From contig DAOSDC010000015.1 of NCBI GenBank assembly GCA_035361955.1, positions 1 through 32,801 on the forward strand: a stretch of DNA of 32,801 nucleotides, in the 5' to 3' direction. Shown here one piece after another: positions 25,656 to 32,801 of this stretch. The stretch comes from UBA6120 sp035361955. Lineage in GTDB: Bacteria; Bacillota_I; Bacilli_A; RFN20; CAG-826. The translations under genes were made by a program, and so were the position numbers. The notes below the pieces were generated by a model. The model made no database searches and had not been told where the DNA came from. It saw only the letters and a program-made list of their open reading frames with translations. Position 1 is the stretch's first letter. Every line of letters begins with the position of its first letter.

Positions 25656-27848
25656 TTAATGTATCTGGCGGTGGACTTCATAAATACTAGTTATGTTTAG
25701 CAAGATGTTGACAATATCGTTAAGACGTTTGGCGTCGCTGACAAGAATCGTTGCCGATATTGTCGTTTGGGCTGTTTGGGCATGCAGTTTCGCATTAATC
25801 GCGGTAACGGGTATCTTGTTGGCGGCCAAGATGTTCATCACATCGACCAACAAATTGGGACGATCGCCGCATTTTAAGGTTAAGTCAACCGGATAGTTAT
25901 CGAGCTCTAAATTATCGTTCCAATATACTTCGGTCAACCGTGGTGTTTCACTGCGAATGTTCGGGCAGTTAAGACGGTGGACGGTAATGCCCTTGCCCTT
26001 GGTAATGAAACCAACGATGTCATCGCCTGGAATCGGGGTGCAGCAGTTACCAAGCGTAATCGCCACTTTGCCAGCGTTAGGAACGATGACCGGGACATTG
26101 GAAGCATCGGTCGTTTTCTTTGACAGGTTCAAGACAAATTTCTTGCGGATCTTTAAAAAGTCAATGATCGCTGATGGTTGCGGGTTGCGGTTACAAATGC
26201 CGACGAATAAGTCATCCAATGTGTCAAAGTGGAAATATTCGAGCACTTTCGGTTGATCAAGCAGTTCCATCATCTCTTTTTCGGATAAACCGCGGTCTTT
26301 AAACGCGTCAATGGCGCCGGCTTTGCCTTTGGCGATTTTATCTTCGCGCAGCAATTCATTATTCTTACGAAGCAAGAACTTACGAATATGACCCTTGGCC
26401 GCGGAAGTTCTGACAATCTTGAGCCAGCCTTCGTTTGGACCCGGGGAATTTGGATTCGTCTTAATTTCGACGACATCGCCGGTTTTCAGAATCGTATTCA
26501 GTGGCACGAGCGTGCCGTTAACAATCGCCCCAACGGCGGTATCGCCCACTCCGGTATGAATCCGATAGGCGAAATCTAGTGGCGTGGAACCGGTTGGTAG
26601 ATCAATGACTTTGCCCATTGGTGTGAAAATATAGACAAACGTATCAAAGATATCCTTTGATAAGTTTTCCATCACTTCTTTAGCGTCTTCGGTATCATCG
26701 GTAATATTAATGAAATCGCGGAACCAGAATAGCTTTTCTTCGATTTCTTTTTGTTCGGTCTTTGGGTTATAACCGCGTCCCTCTTTATAGCGCCAGTGCG
26801 CGGCGACGCCGGTTTCGGCGATCTCATCCATCTCCCGGGTCCGAATCTGGATTTCATAGATTTGCCCATTGCCGGAGACAATCGTCGTATGGAGTGATTG
26901 ATAGAGGTTGGGCTTGGGCATCGCGATGTAGTCTTTAAACCGACCCGGAATCGGTTTATAGGTTGCATGCACCAATCCTAATATTTCATAGCAGTGCAAT
27001 ACCGTGTCGGTGATGATGCGAATCGCTAAAATGTCGTAAATTTCATCAAAGTTTTTACCTTGCTGAAATACTTTTTTGTAAATCGAATAAATGCTTTTGA
27101 CGCGGCTTTGGATTTCAAACGGGATGTTATCGCCAAAGATGATGTCGGCAATCCTTTTTTTAATGTCATCAAGTGATTTCTGCCGGTATTTGTTTTTAGC
27201 TTCAAGTAGCATCGTCACCTGATTGTATTTATCGGGATCGGTGTATTTTAAACAAATATCTTCGAGTTCGCTTTTGATTTGGAACATACCCAAACGGTGC
27301 GCGATTGGAGCGAATATTTCTAATGTTTCTTTTGATAAAGCAATTTGGCGGTGCCGGGGAAGTGAATCAAGCGTGCGCATGTTATGGAGACGGTCCGCTA
27401 ATTTGATAATGATGACGCGGATGTCGCGGGCCATGCCGATGAAAATCTTGCGGTGGTCTTCGGCGTGCTTATCGGCGTTTTCACGGTGCGATAGTTTTAA
27501 CTGTTGGATTTTGGTCAGTGATTCGACGATTGTGGCGACATCTTCGCCAAACATCGCTTTGATGTCTTCGACCGTCACATCAGTATCTTCAACCACGTCG
27601 TGGAGTAGACCCGCGGCAATCGTAATGGGACCCGCTTGCAGTTTGGCTAATATATAGGCAACTTCAATTAGATGATGAATATAAGGTTCGCCTGACTTAC
27701 GAACAATGCCCTCATGCTTCTTTTCGGCGAACGCATACGCCTTATCGATAATCGCCCGGTCATCTTTATCACTAATATAGGCAAAAAACACTTCTCTGAC
27801 TTCGTCAAAGGTGTGTAAAGTCGTGGTTTTGTTAGTGTTTTCAGGCAT
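25656..27848 (-). CDS. relA: Bifunctional (p)ppGpp synthetase/hydrolase (Rel)
   Basis: Long RelA/SpoT homologue controlling the stringent response; 730 residues. Domains in order: HD hydrolase (about 30-180) with intact His83-Asp84 in AAGLLHDVVEDTD and ADRLHNMRTLDSL; synthetase (about 230-350) with FDEIYDILAIRII, KDYIAMPKPNLYQSLHTT and YEIQIRTREMDEIAETGVAAHWRYK; TGS (about 400-460) with TFVYIFTPMGKVIDLPTGSTPLDFAYRIH; a Cys-containing region GNCCTPIPGDDIVGFI; and a C-terminal ACT domain. Both catalytic halves look intact, so it should make and break (p)ppGpp. The ATG at 27848 has no clear Shine-Dalgarno. A perfect TATAAT lies at 27866-27871 without a good -35. The 126-base gap upstream holds the lipoprotein terminator. 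Confidence 0.97.
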   Translation of the reverse strand: MPENTNKTTTLHTFDEVREVFFAYISDKDDRAIIDKAYAFAEKKHEGIVRKSGEPYIHHLIEVAYILAKLQAGPITIAAGLLHDVVEDTDVTVEDIKAMFGEDVATIVESLTKIQQLKLSHRENADKHAEDHRKIFIGMARDIRVIIIKLADRLHNMRTLDSLPRHRQIALSKETLEIFAPIAHRLGMFQIKSELEDICLKYTDPDKYNQVTMLLEAKNKYRQKSLDDIKKRIADIIFGDNIPFEIQSRVKSIYSIYKKVFQQGKNFDEIYDILAIRIITDTVLHCYEILGLVHATYKPIPGRFKDYIAMPKPNLYQSLHTTIVSGNGQIYEIQIRTREMDEIAETGVAAHWRYKEGRGYNPKTEQKEIEEKLFWFRDFINITDDTEDAKEVMENLSKDIFDTFVYIFTPMGKVIDLPTGSTPLDFAYRIHTGVGDTAVGAIVNGTLVPLNTILKTGDVVEIKTNPNSPGPNEGWLKIVRTSAAKGHIRKFLLRKNNELLREDKIAKGKAGAIDAFKDRGLSEKEMMELLDQPKVLEYFHFDTLDDLFVGICNRNPQPSAIIDFLKIRKKFVLNLSKKTTDASNVPVIVPNAGKVAITLGNCCTPIPGDDIVGFITKGKGITVHRLNCPNIRSETPRLTEVYWNDNLELDNYPVDLTLKCGDRPNLLVDVMNILAANKIPVTAINAKLHAQTAQTTISATILVSDAKRLNDIVNILLNITSIYEVHRQIH

Positions 27849-27924
27849 ATGTAGTTACTTTGAATATTATATTACAAAAAGGCTAAAATAGGCGGTAATT
27901 TCACTTAATTTATTCAAAAACATA

Positions 27925-27953
27925 TAAAAAAGACGGTTCCGAAGAACCGCCTT
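27925..27953 (-). terminator. Strong intrinsic terminator after the lipoprotein gene
   Basis: On the minus strand the RNA forms a 10-bp stem (one G-U pair) closed by a UUCG tetraloop, with core GGCGGTTC-TTCG-GAACCGTC, followed by TTTTTT. It starts about 22 bases after the lipoprotein stop and separates that gene from rel. Confidence 0.92.
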
Positions 27954-27974
27954 AGTTTGGTTGTCAGCTAGTTA

Positions 27975-29534
27975 TTAGACAGCTGGCGTTTGCGGAGTCA
28001 CGACGACATAGCCGGACAGACGCATAATCGGGTTGCCACCTTCAACGAATGGTACGTCGCGGTTGGCACCGATTAGGTAAGCGGTAACCGTGTAGGTATC
28101 GACGGTGTTGACGGCTTCGGCATCAAGCGCGAAGTGGTAAATACCTAAGCGGTAGTAGTTGGTCGCGCCAAGATCATTCTTGCCATCGACACGGGCATTG
28201 TAGTTCATGTAATCGTAGCTGGTCGTCGTTGGGGCGGCCGAGCCGACTGACATGAAGATGACGTTGGTAAACGTATAAACTTTGGAGAAAGTATCGGTTC
28301 CGACTGATTCGGCAAAGGCTTTGAAGCCAGTGTCCATATCGATGGTCGCGGCTGAAAGCATTTCACCTGGTTCCCAAGCGCCAGCGCCAACGCTGAACGC
28401 GGTCGGGAGAATGTGTTTCGCACGAGCGGTGTCGCCACCGGTGGTAATCGCCACGGATCCCGTAACGTTAATGTAGGTTTCATTGGCCACGAGGGCGATG
28501 TCGGCTTTTAAGGTAGCTTCTGAGCTATAGTAGTTGACAGAAACCGTGCCTTCAGGAGTCGCCAAGACCATGATTGACGCACTGCCGAGGTTGGAAACGA
28601 CATAAGCATCGGTTACGGTAACGACATCATCGACGGCATTCGCGGCTAAGACGCTAACGGCTGGGATATCGATTGGCGAATCGGCTAATTTGGTGATGGT
28701 GATCACGCCATTGACGGTCGCGCCAACGGAGGCGATCCATAGGAAGTCAATTTTATAGTTGCCGGCTTCGGTAAGTTTGATACCACCGCCACTATCGGTC
28801 AAATCTAACCAAGCGGGAGCTGGATCATCAACATCAACATGGGAAGCGCCACGAGCATAGGTCCAACTAGTGTCGGTTTCGGTGCCAATCTTGAACATCG
28901 CATCGGCATCAAGGGCGAAGGTGCCACTGTAGAGTTCCAAACCAGCATCCCAAAGTAATGGGTAGCTCTTATCGGTCATGGTCCATTGCGGATCGGTCAT
29001 CGTTCCGACAAGGTGCCATTCTTCAGTGTCAACTTCGACTACTGGGACGTCAACTGGGTCACCATTACGGGTAATCGTAACGGTACGCGGGGAGACGCCG
29101 GTGTTGAGTTCGATGTCATAGTTGCCATCGGTTACTACTTTGAAGTTCTTCACGGTGCCGGGGCCGCCGCCAAGACCCATCGTTTCACCAGTATCGATGA
29201 CTTCGAGGTTCGTGGTGCCGGTGAAGCCAATTTGGCCTGCCCAGTCGCCATTGATCGTGATTGCCCATTCTTCATCGACAAACAGATCGAGTTCTTCGTA
29301 GACAAACTTGTTTTCGGTACCAACGCGAGTCATGACGAATTCGCTGTTCGGTTCCCAACCCGGATCATAGAAGTTCCCGGTTAAGCGATAGACGTTTTCG
29401 TCTACGACTGGGGCTTCAGATGACGGAGTTTGGCTTGATGCTGGAGCGCTGGAGCTGCTACTTGGAGTAACGCTGCTGCCGCATGCGCCTAACGCAAGCA
29501 TTAACAAAGGTAATAGAATTAGTTTCTTTTTCAT
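27975..29534 (-). CDS. Secreted multidomain lipoprotein with tandem SusE/F-like beta domains
   Basis: Surface lipoprotein of 519 residues, not a recognised named gene. The signal peptide MKKKLILLPLLMLALGAC ends in a lipobox with Cys18, followed by a Ser/Pro-rich linker to about 45. Two similar beta-rich domains follow, 49-156 and 173-284; both open with a Y/W-x-L-x-G-x-x-x-D-P-x-W pattern (YRLTGNFYDPGW, WHLVGTMTDPQW) and close with a G-N-Y-x-I ... V-T-I-T pattern. These recall starch/glycan-binding SusE/SusF-type modules, but ligand is unproven. A third region (about 290-375) looks OB-like and the rest is beta-rich and unassigned. The gene has its own promoter, an AAGGAGG site and a strong terminator, and higher GC (32 of 60 bases from 28021). 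It sits where Bacillus has apt. Confidence 0.85.
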   Translation of the reverse strand: MKKKLILLPLLMLALGACGSSVTPSSSSSAPASSQTPSSEAPVVDENVYRLTGNFYDPGWEPNSEFVMTRVGTENKFVYEELDLFVDEEWAITINGDWAGQIGFTGTTNLEVIDTGETMGLGGGPGTVKNFKVVTDGNYDIELNTGVSPRTVTITRNGDPVDVPVVEVDTEEWHLVGTMTDPQWTMTDKSYPLLWDAGLELYSGTFALDADAMFKIGTETDTSWTYARGASHVDVDDPAPAWLDLTDSGGGIKLTEAGNYKIDFLWIASVGATVNGVITITKLADSPIDIPAVSVLAANAVDDVVTVTDAYVVSNLGSASIMVLATPEGTVSVNYYSSEATLKADIALVANETYINVTGSVAITTGGDTARAKHILPTAFSVGAGAWEPGEMLSAATIDMDTGFKAFAESVGTDTFSKVYTFTNVIFMSVGSAAPTTTSYDYMNYNARVDGKNDLGATNYYRLGIYHFALDAEAVNTVDTYTVTAYLIGANRDVPFVEGGNPIMRLSGYVVVTPQTPAV

Positions 29535-29569
29535 TATTTATTTCTTTCCTCCTTATCTATTACAAGATA

Positions 29570-29598
29570 ATCATACTTAAATGGATGGTTGATGTAAA
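29570..29598 (-). promoter_or_regulatory. Sigma-A type promoter of the lipoprotein gene
   Basis: Minus-strand -35 TTTACA (29593-29598), a 17-base spacer and -10 TATGAT (29570-29575), each box matching 5 of 6 consensus bases. A start point near 29563 would give a leader of roughly 30 bases containing AAGGAGG ten bases before the ATG at 29534. It lies entirely between the recJ stop and the lipoprotein gene. This is the best promoter I found in the window. Confidence 0.8.
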
Positions 29599-29608
29599 TA
29601 AGAAAACA

Positions 29609-31165
29609 CTAGCGTACAGGCTCAAATCCGGTCGCCATAAAGACGAGTTCTTTCTTTCCGCGATAGCTTTGTGCTTTAATGTAACCGCTTATATCGATAA
29701 ATTGATGATTTGCTACGAGTTCTTTCGATATTTGGAAACTTAACAATTTACTATCAAGCGAAAGGTTGGTGGCTAGATAACGGTCACCTTTGATGAAGCG
29801 TAATTCGCTCGTTTTAAGATGCTGTATCATAAACTTCGGGGCCTTAAAATCTTGTCCAAACGGTGCAAACGACTGCAAAATGGCATAGTTGTCCCAGTTT
29901 AAATCTTGGATACCCATGGTAATAATCGGAGTCGTGATCGTTTCCTTGGCATGGTTGGTGAAATACTGGATAAAGGCTTGTTTAAACGACTCGTATTGAT
30001 CGATGCTAACTGTCAAACCACCGGCATTAGCATGACCTCCGCCCCTGATGATTAGATGTGATAGTTCATTAAATGCTCCGATTAGGTCATAACCTAATGG
30101 TGTCCGGGCACTGCCAACTAATTCGGTGACGTTCGCAGAGTTAGGCGTTAGCACAAGTGTGGGCACATCATAGCTGTTCATTAATCGATTGGCCAAAAGT
30201 CCCAACAAGCCTTCTTTTTCATTCGATAAATAGACAATGGCTTTGGCGCCTTCTTCTATTTGAGGCAAGGCGTCGATCGCCGTGTTCATCAGTTGCTTAC
30301 GCGAAGCATTGGTTTCGATAATCCAGTTTGCTAATAGATTGATTTCATCACTATCCGTGGCCGTGAAGTATTTGACGAGACGGTTAATCGTGTGGTTTTC
30401 CACCAAACGGCCAATCGCGTTAATCGCTGGGGCAATTTTCATGCCGATGGTTGCTTCATCAACGATATCGGAATCGGCCAATAAGAATAACTGTGGATAT
30501 TTATTATTGTTAATCGATGTCAGTCCGAGTCTGACGATGTCGCGGTTGACTTCCCGCAAAGGCATCATATCGGCGATCGTGGCAATCGATGCGAGTGATA
30601 AATGATATTCGTCTACCTTATTTAATAAGGCACGCGATAACATAAACGCCATCATCGCCCCGCACATCGGAAATGGATTTTCTTGAATAAAGGGATGGAG
30701 TACGCCTTCATTTTGAGGAATATCCGTCAATATTTCATGGTGATCGGTGATAATGACTTCGATGCCAAGCTCATACGCTTTGTTGATGGCTTCAATGGCA
30801 TTAATGCCGTTATCGACCGTGATAATCAGACGATAACCTTTTTTCGATATTTCAATTACTTTATCAACACTGAGCCCATAACCATCTTGATAGCGATTGG
30901 GCACATAATAGCCCACCTCATAATCAAGCTTCTTAAATGCATCGACAAGAATCGAGGTCGCTAAAACACCATCGGCGTCATAATCGCCATACACGATGAT
31001 CTTCTCACGATTTGACATGGCACGGTTGATTCGATGCGCGATTGCACCTAAGTCTGCGAATGACTCGAGTTTTGGTAAATCAGTTAAAGACAGCTTGTGC
31101 GTCAAATGGCGATAGCCGTCTTCATCAAGATTAAAATGATTGAGTAAGGCCGATAAAAAGTCCAT
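29609..31165 (-). CDS. recJ: Single-stranded-DNA-specific exonuclease RecJ (short form)
   Basis: 5'-3' exonuclease of the DHH superfamily used in recombination and mismatch/base-excision repair. 518 residues, shorter than E. coli (577) and much shorter than Bacillus (786) RecJ, so the N-terminal leader and C-terminal extension are reduced. Catalytic motifs are intact: Asp61/63/65 in VYGDYDADGV, TVDNG at 116-120, DHH at 141-143, and the DHHA1 motif RGGGHANAGGLTV. The C-terminal OB-like part is seen at about 425-515. AGGAG lies five bases before the ATG at 31165, and a hairpin separates it from secDF. The order secDF-recJ matches Bacillus. Confidence 0.94.
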   Translation of the reverse strand: MDFLSALLNHFNLDEDGYRHLTHKLSLTDLPKLESFADLGAIAHRINRAMSNREKIIVYGDYDADGVLATSILVDAFKKLDYEVGYYVPNRYQDGYGLSVDKVIEISKKGYRLIITVDNGINAIEAINKAYELGIEVIITDHHEILTDIPQNEGVLHPFIQENPFPMCGAMMAFMLSRALLNKVDEYHLSLASIATIADMMPLREVNRDIVRLGLTSINNNKYPQLFLLADSDIVDEATIGMKIAPAINAIGRLVENHTINRLVKYFTATDSDEINLLANWIIETNASRKQLMNTAIDALPQIEEGAKAIVYLSNEKEGLLGLLANRLMNSYDVPTLVLTPNSANVTELVGSARTPLGYDLIGAFNELSHLIIRGGGHANAGGLTVSIDQYESFKQAFIQYFTNHAKETITTPIITMGIQDLNWDNYAILQSFAPFGQDFKAPKFMIQHLKTSELRFIKGDRYLATNLSLDSKLLSFQISKELVANHQFIDISGYIKAQSYRGKKELVFMATGFEPVR

Positions 31166-31181
31166 CTAGTCTCCTAATAAA

Positions 31182-31203
31182 GAAAAGACAGCATAAGCTG
31201 TCT
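31182..31203 (-). terminator. Hairpin with interrupted T-tract between secDF and recJ
   Basis: On the minus strand AGACAGC and GCTGTCT (7 bp, 4-base loop; 31186-31203) overlap the secDF stop codon and are followed by TTTTCTTT. It is a plausible weak terminator or attenuator. The recJ ribosome binding site begins right after the T-tract, and no separate recJ promoter is visible, so read-through is likely. Confidence 0.6.
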
Positions 31204-32801
31204 AATCGTTGATTCCAATGAATGTTGCTTCTTGCGGTTCCGCACTCTTAACTTCAGCGACGGGTTTCCGTTTTCTCGTTTTCTTGGTCGGTTTCGGGAG
31301 TTTACTCGCCAAATCCCATTTGGCAAACGTTTTTGCAAGGCATAAACTCCAAGGTCCGAGTAGTCCAAACACTAATACTAAGGCGATACCAACGCCAATG
31401 GTCAGCCCCGCGAATAACGGGCTCATCGGTGCAGGTCCAAATCCAAAGAAGTTCAAGGCGACGTAAGCGAATAAGCCAACAGTCACATATAAGATCGAAG
31501 CTGATTGCGATACTGCTTTTTTGGAAGCGTCGGCGCGTACGATGAGTTTATCTTCATCTTTGCTTGCTTCTTCGATGAGTTCTTTCTCTTTGGAGAAAAT
31601 GACCACGGCCAGATACACGGCTAACAAAGCGACGGGATACATCGCTAAGCCGGCGATATTAAGCGAGGGCATGCGTGTCAAGAGGAAGAAAGTCAGCGTG
31701 ATAAACGTCGCTAGTGAGGTTACACCTAAAAGCGACAACGTTCTGGCGGCAAAGTGACGGGCGAACATGTAAAGCATCATCGCGCCGATACCAGCCAAGA
31801 CGCCAAGTGATATTTGTCCGATTGAAGGTTGGGCACTAACGGGTTGCACACTATGGATGGATGCACCAGAAACTTCTTCGTCGGCATCGATGCCATAGAC
31901 GACTTGGGTAAGCACTTCTTCTAGCGTGCCGGTGTATGTATTGATACCATCGTCGAATGAAGCGTTAGCATCAATGGCATAACTAGACGAAGATGATACG
32001 ACAAAGAAACGATAGTCGACTTCAATTTCTTCTTCAATGCGTGTCAATTCGTGAACGGTGACGTCAACATAATTAATCGTGTCGCCTTCGATTGTTAAAT
32101 ACTCCAACACGTTTTCTTCAAGCCAAGCGCCACTTTCGATGTCGCTACGTTCGGTGACTTCAAAATAGATTCGTGTGTTGATGGCATTGCTTGGAGCGGC
32201 GATTAAAGGTTGGCTCGTCAAGGCCAAAAACAGCGTTAAAGCAGCACCCAGGAAAGCGACCAGCGCGCCGGAGATGCCGACTTTGACCGATTGTTTGCCA
32301 TAATCTAGGCTAGCAAACCGACCGAAGTATGTTTGCTTTTCTTCATTCAAAGTATTAGGCACTTTTTTGCCATCAACGGCAAATAAGTGAAGTTTTTCGG
32401 CTAAAGCCGGTTCATTGGCAAGTAGCCAAAACATCGCCTTTAAACCTAATAGGACAATGATTAAGTTGGCGACGGCACCAAGCATTATGAACACTGAGAA
32501 ATTCCGGACTAAGTTTCCACCTAAAATATAGGTAAGTAAGCCAAATAACAGCGTGACGATCGATAAATCAAGTAATGGCCACGTGATTTTGCGACTTGAT
32601 TCAATGAAGGCTTTTTTCATTGTGCGGCCACGGTAGAGTTCATTACGGAATTTGTGGCTGAATAAGATGCCACCCAGTAGCGTCAACAAGGCGACGACCA
32701 ACATCCCGATAATCGTCGCTGACGAGAACTGGAGTCCGATTAGGTTAAAGACTGTTGTCGTCACAAATAGTGAGGCGCCACTAGCAGTCAATACGGCAAC
32801 T
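31202..32801 (-). CDS. secDF: Protein translocase subunit SecDF (fused), 5' part beyond the window
   Basis: Membrane component that uses the proton gradient to assist protein export through SecYEG. The frame is open to the window edge; the TTG at 32791 is internal, not a start. The visible 533 residues comprise the C-terminal membrane half of SecD and the SecF part. The SecD end shows the RND-type pattern FRNELYRGRTMKKAFIESSRK...SIVTLLFGLLTYILGGNLVRNFSVFIMLG. A periplasmic-type head domain (YFEVTERSDIESGAWLEENV) and SecF-like helices after QPSIGQISLGVLAG follow. SecF is divergent: the conserved D-R-I-R-E region reads VVIFSKEKELIEEA. The C-terminus is a basic cytoplasmic tail. Position before recJ supports the call. 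The family is fairly sure, but its activity is less so. Confidence 0.78.
   Translation of the reverse strand, partial: VAVLTASGASLFVTTTVFNLIGLQFSSATIIGMLVVALLTLLGGILFSHKFRNELYRGRTMKKAFIESSRKITWPLLDLSIVTLLFGLLTYILGGNLVRNFSVFIMLGAVANLIIVLLGLKAMFWLLANEPALAEKLHLFAVDGKKVPNTLNEEKQTYFGRFASLDYGKQSVKVGISGALVAFLGAALTLFLALTSQPLIAAPSNAINTRIYFEVTERSDIESGAWLEENVLEYLTIEGDTINYVDVTVHELTRIEEEIEVDYRFFVVSSSSSYAIDANASFDDGINTYTGTLEEVLTQVVYGIDADEEVSGASIHSVQPVSAQPSIGQISLGVLAGIGAMMLYMFARHFAARTLSLLGVTSLATFITLTFFLLTRMPSLNIAGLAMYPVALLAVYLAVVIFSKEKELIEEASKDEDKLIVRADASKKAVSQSASILYVTVGLFAYVALNFFGFGPAPMSPLFAGLTIGVGIALVLVFGLLGPWSLCLAKTFAKWDLASKLPKPTKKTRKRKPVAEVKSAEPQEATFIGIND

Noticed and set aside
27223..27657. 144-codon plus-strand open frame
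   Set aside because: It is antisense to the well-supported rel gene, its product has no recognisable family, and long shadows are common opposite GC-richer genes.
28986..29384. 132-codon plus-strand open frame
   Set aside because: Antisense to the lipoprotein gene; no ribosome binding site or family features were seen.
1..32801. CRISPR arrays, tRNA or rRNA genes, insertion sequences
   Set aside because: No regularly spaced repeats, cloverleaf-like tracts, rRNA sequence or transposase frames were seen. The only recombinase is the housekeeping XerD-like gene.

Overview
The window reads as a chromosomal segment of a low-to-moderate-GC, Gram-positive-type bacterium (Bacillota or an early-branching Mycoplasmatota such as an Acholeplasma/Izemoplasma- or Erysipelotrichia-like lineage; the sequence alone does not settle which). 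The reasons are the gene order, which follows the Bacillus-type blocks secDF-recJ-relA-hisS-aspS and yqhY-nusB-xseA-xseB-dxs, a lipoprotein export signal, a Wzx/Wzy polysaccharide cluster with no outer-membrane components, and AGGAGG-type ribosome binding sites. TGA is a stop (dinB and the opine-dehydrogenase-like gene end in TGA) and Trp is TGG, so the Mycoplasma code is not used. Every convincing gene lies on the minus strand, so transcription runs from high to low coordinates.

Layout in transcription order. (1) 32801-25656: the 3' part of a divergent secDF, recJ, a self-contained lipoprotein unit (own promoter, strong ribosome binding site, strong terminator) and the bifunctional (p)ppGpp enzyme rel. 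The lipoprotein sits where Bacillus has apt. (2) 25640-20576: hisS, aspS and tkt, tightly packed behind rel. HisS ends in an unusual His/Cys/Asp-rich tail. (3) 20508-20173: a small Asp23-family (YqhY-like) gene closed by a terminator. (4) 20087-6041: a 14-kb polysaccharide cluster with visibly lower GC: a winged-helix/Rossmann regulator, UDP-glucose dehydrogenase, UDP-glucuronate 4-epimerase, aminotransferase, PglC-type phosphoglycosyl transferase, WecD-like acetyltransferase, three glycosyltransferases, Wzy, a TupA-type ATP-grasp enzyme, an N5-(carboxyethyl)ornithine-synthase-like enzyme and Wzx. (5) 5787-1: nusB, xseA, xseB, dxs, dinB and the start of xerD, which runs off the window.

How it fits together. 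The polysaccharide cluster lies exactly at the yqhY/nusB junction that is contiguous in Bacillus, so it looks like an accessory insertion in a housekeeping block. It encodes uronic acid supply (UDP-GlcA, UDP-GalA), an acylated amino-sugar route, assembly on a lipid carrier, flipping and polymerisation. The most interesting part is the overlapping pair tupA-like / ceo-like: an opine-forming dehydrogenase coupled to an ATP-grasp ligase suggests that an N-(1-carboxyethyl) amino acid is made and then amide-linked to the uronic acids of the polymer. No stretch longer than 300 bases lacks a gene; the larger gaps (5788-6040, 7553-7791, 13315-13479, 27849-27974) are described in the entries.
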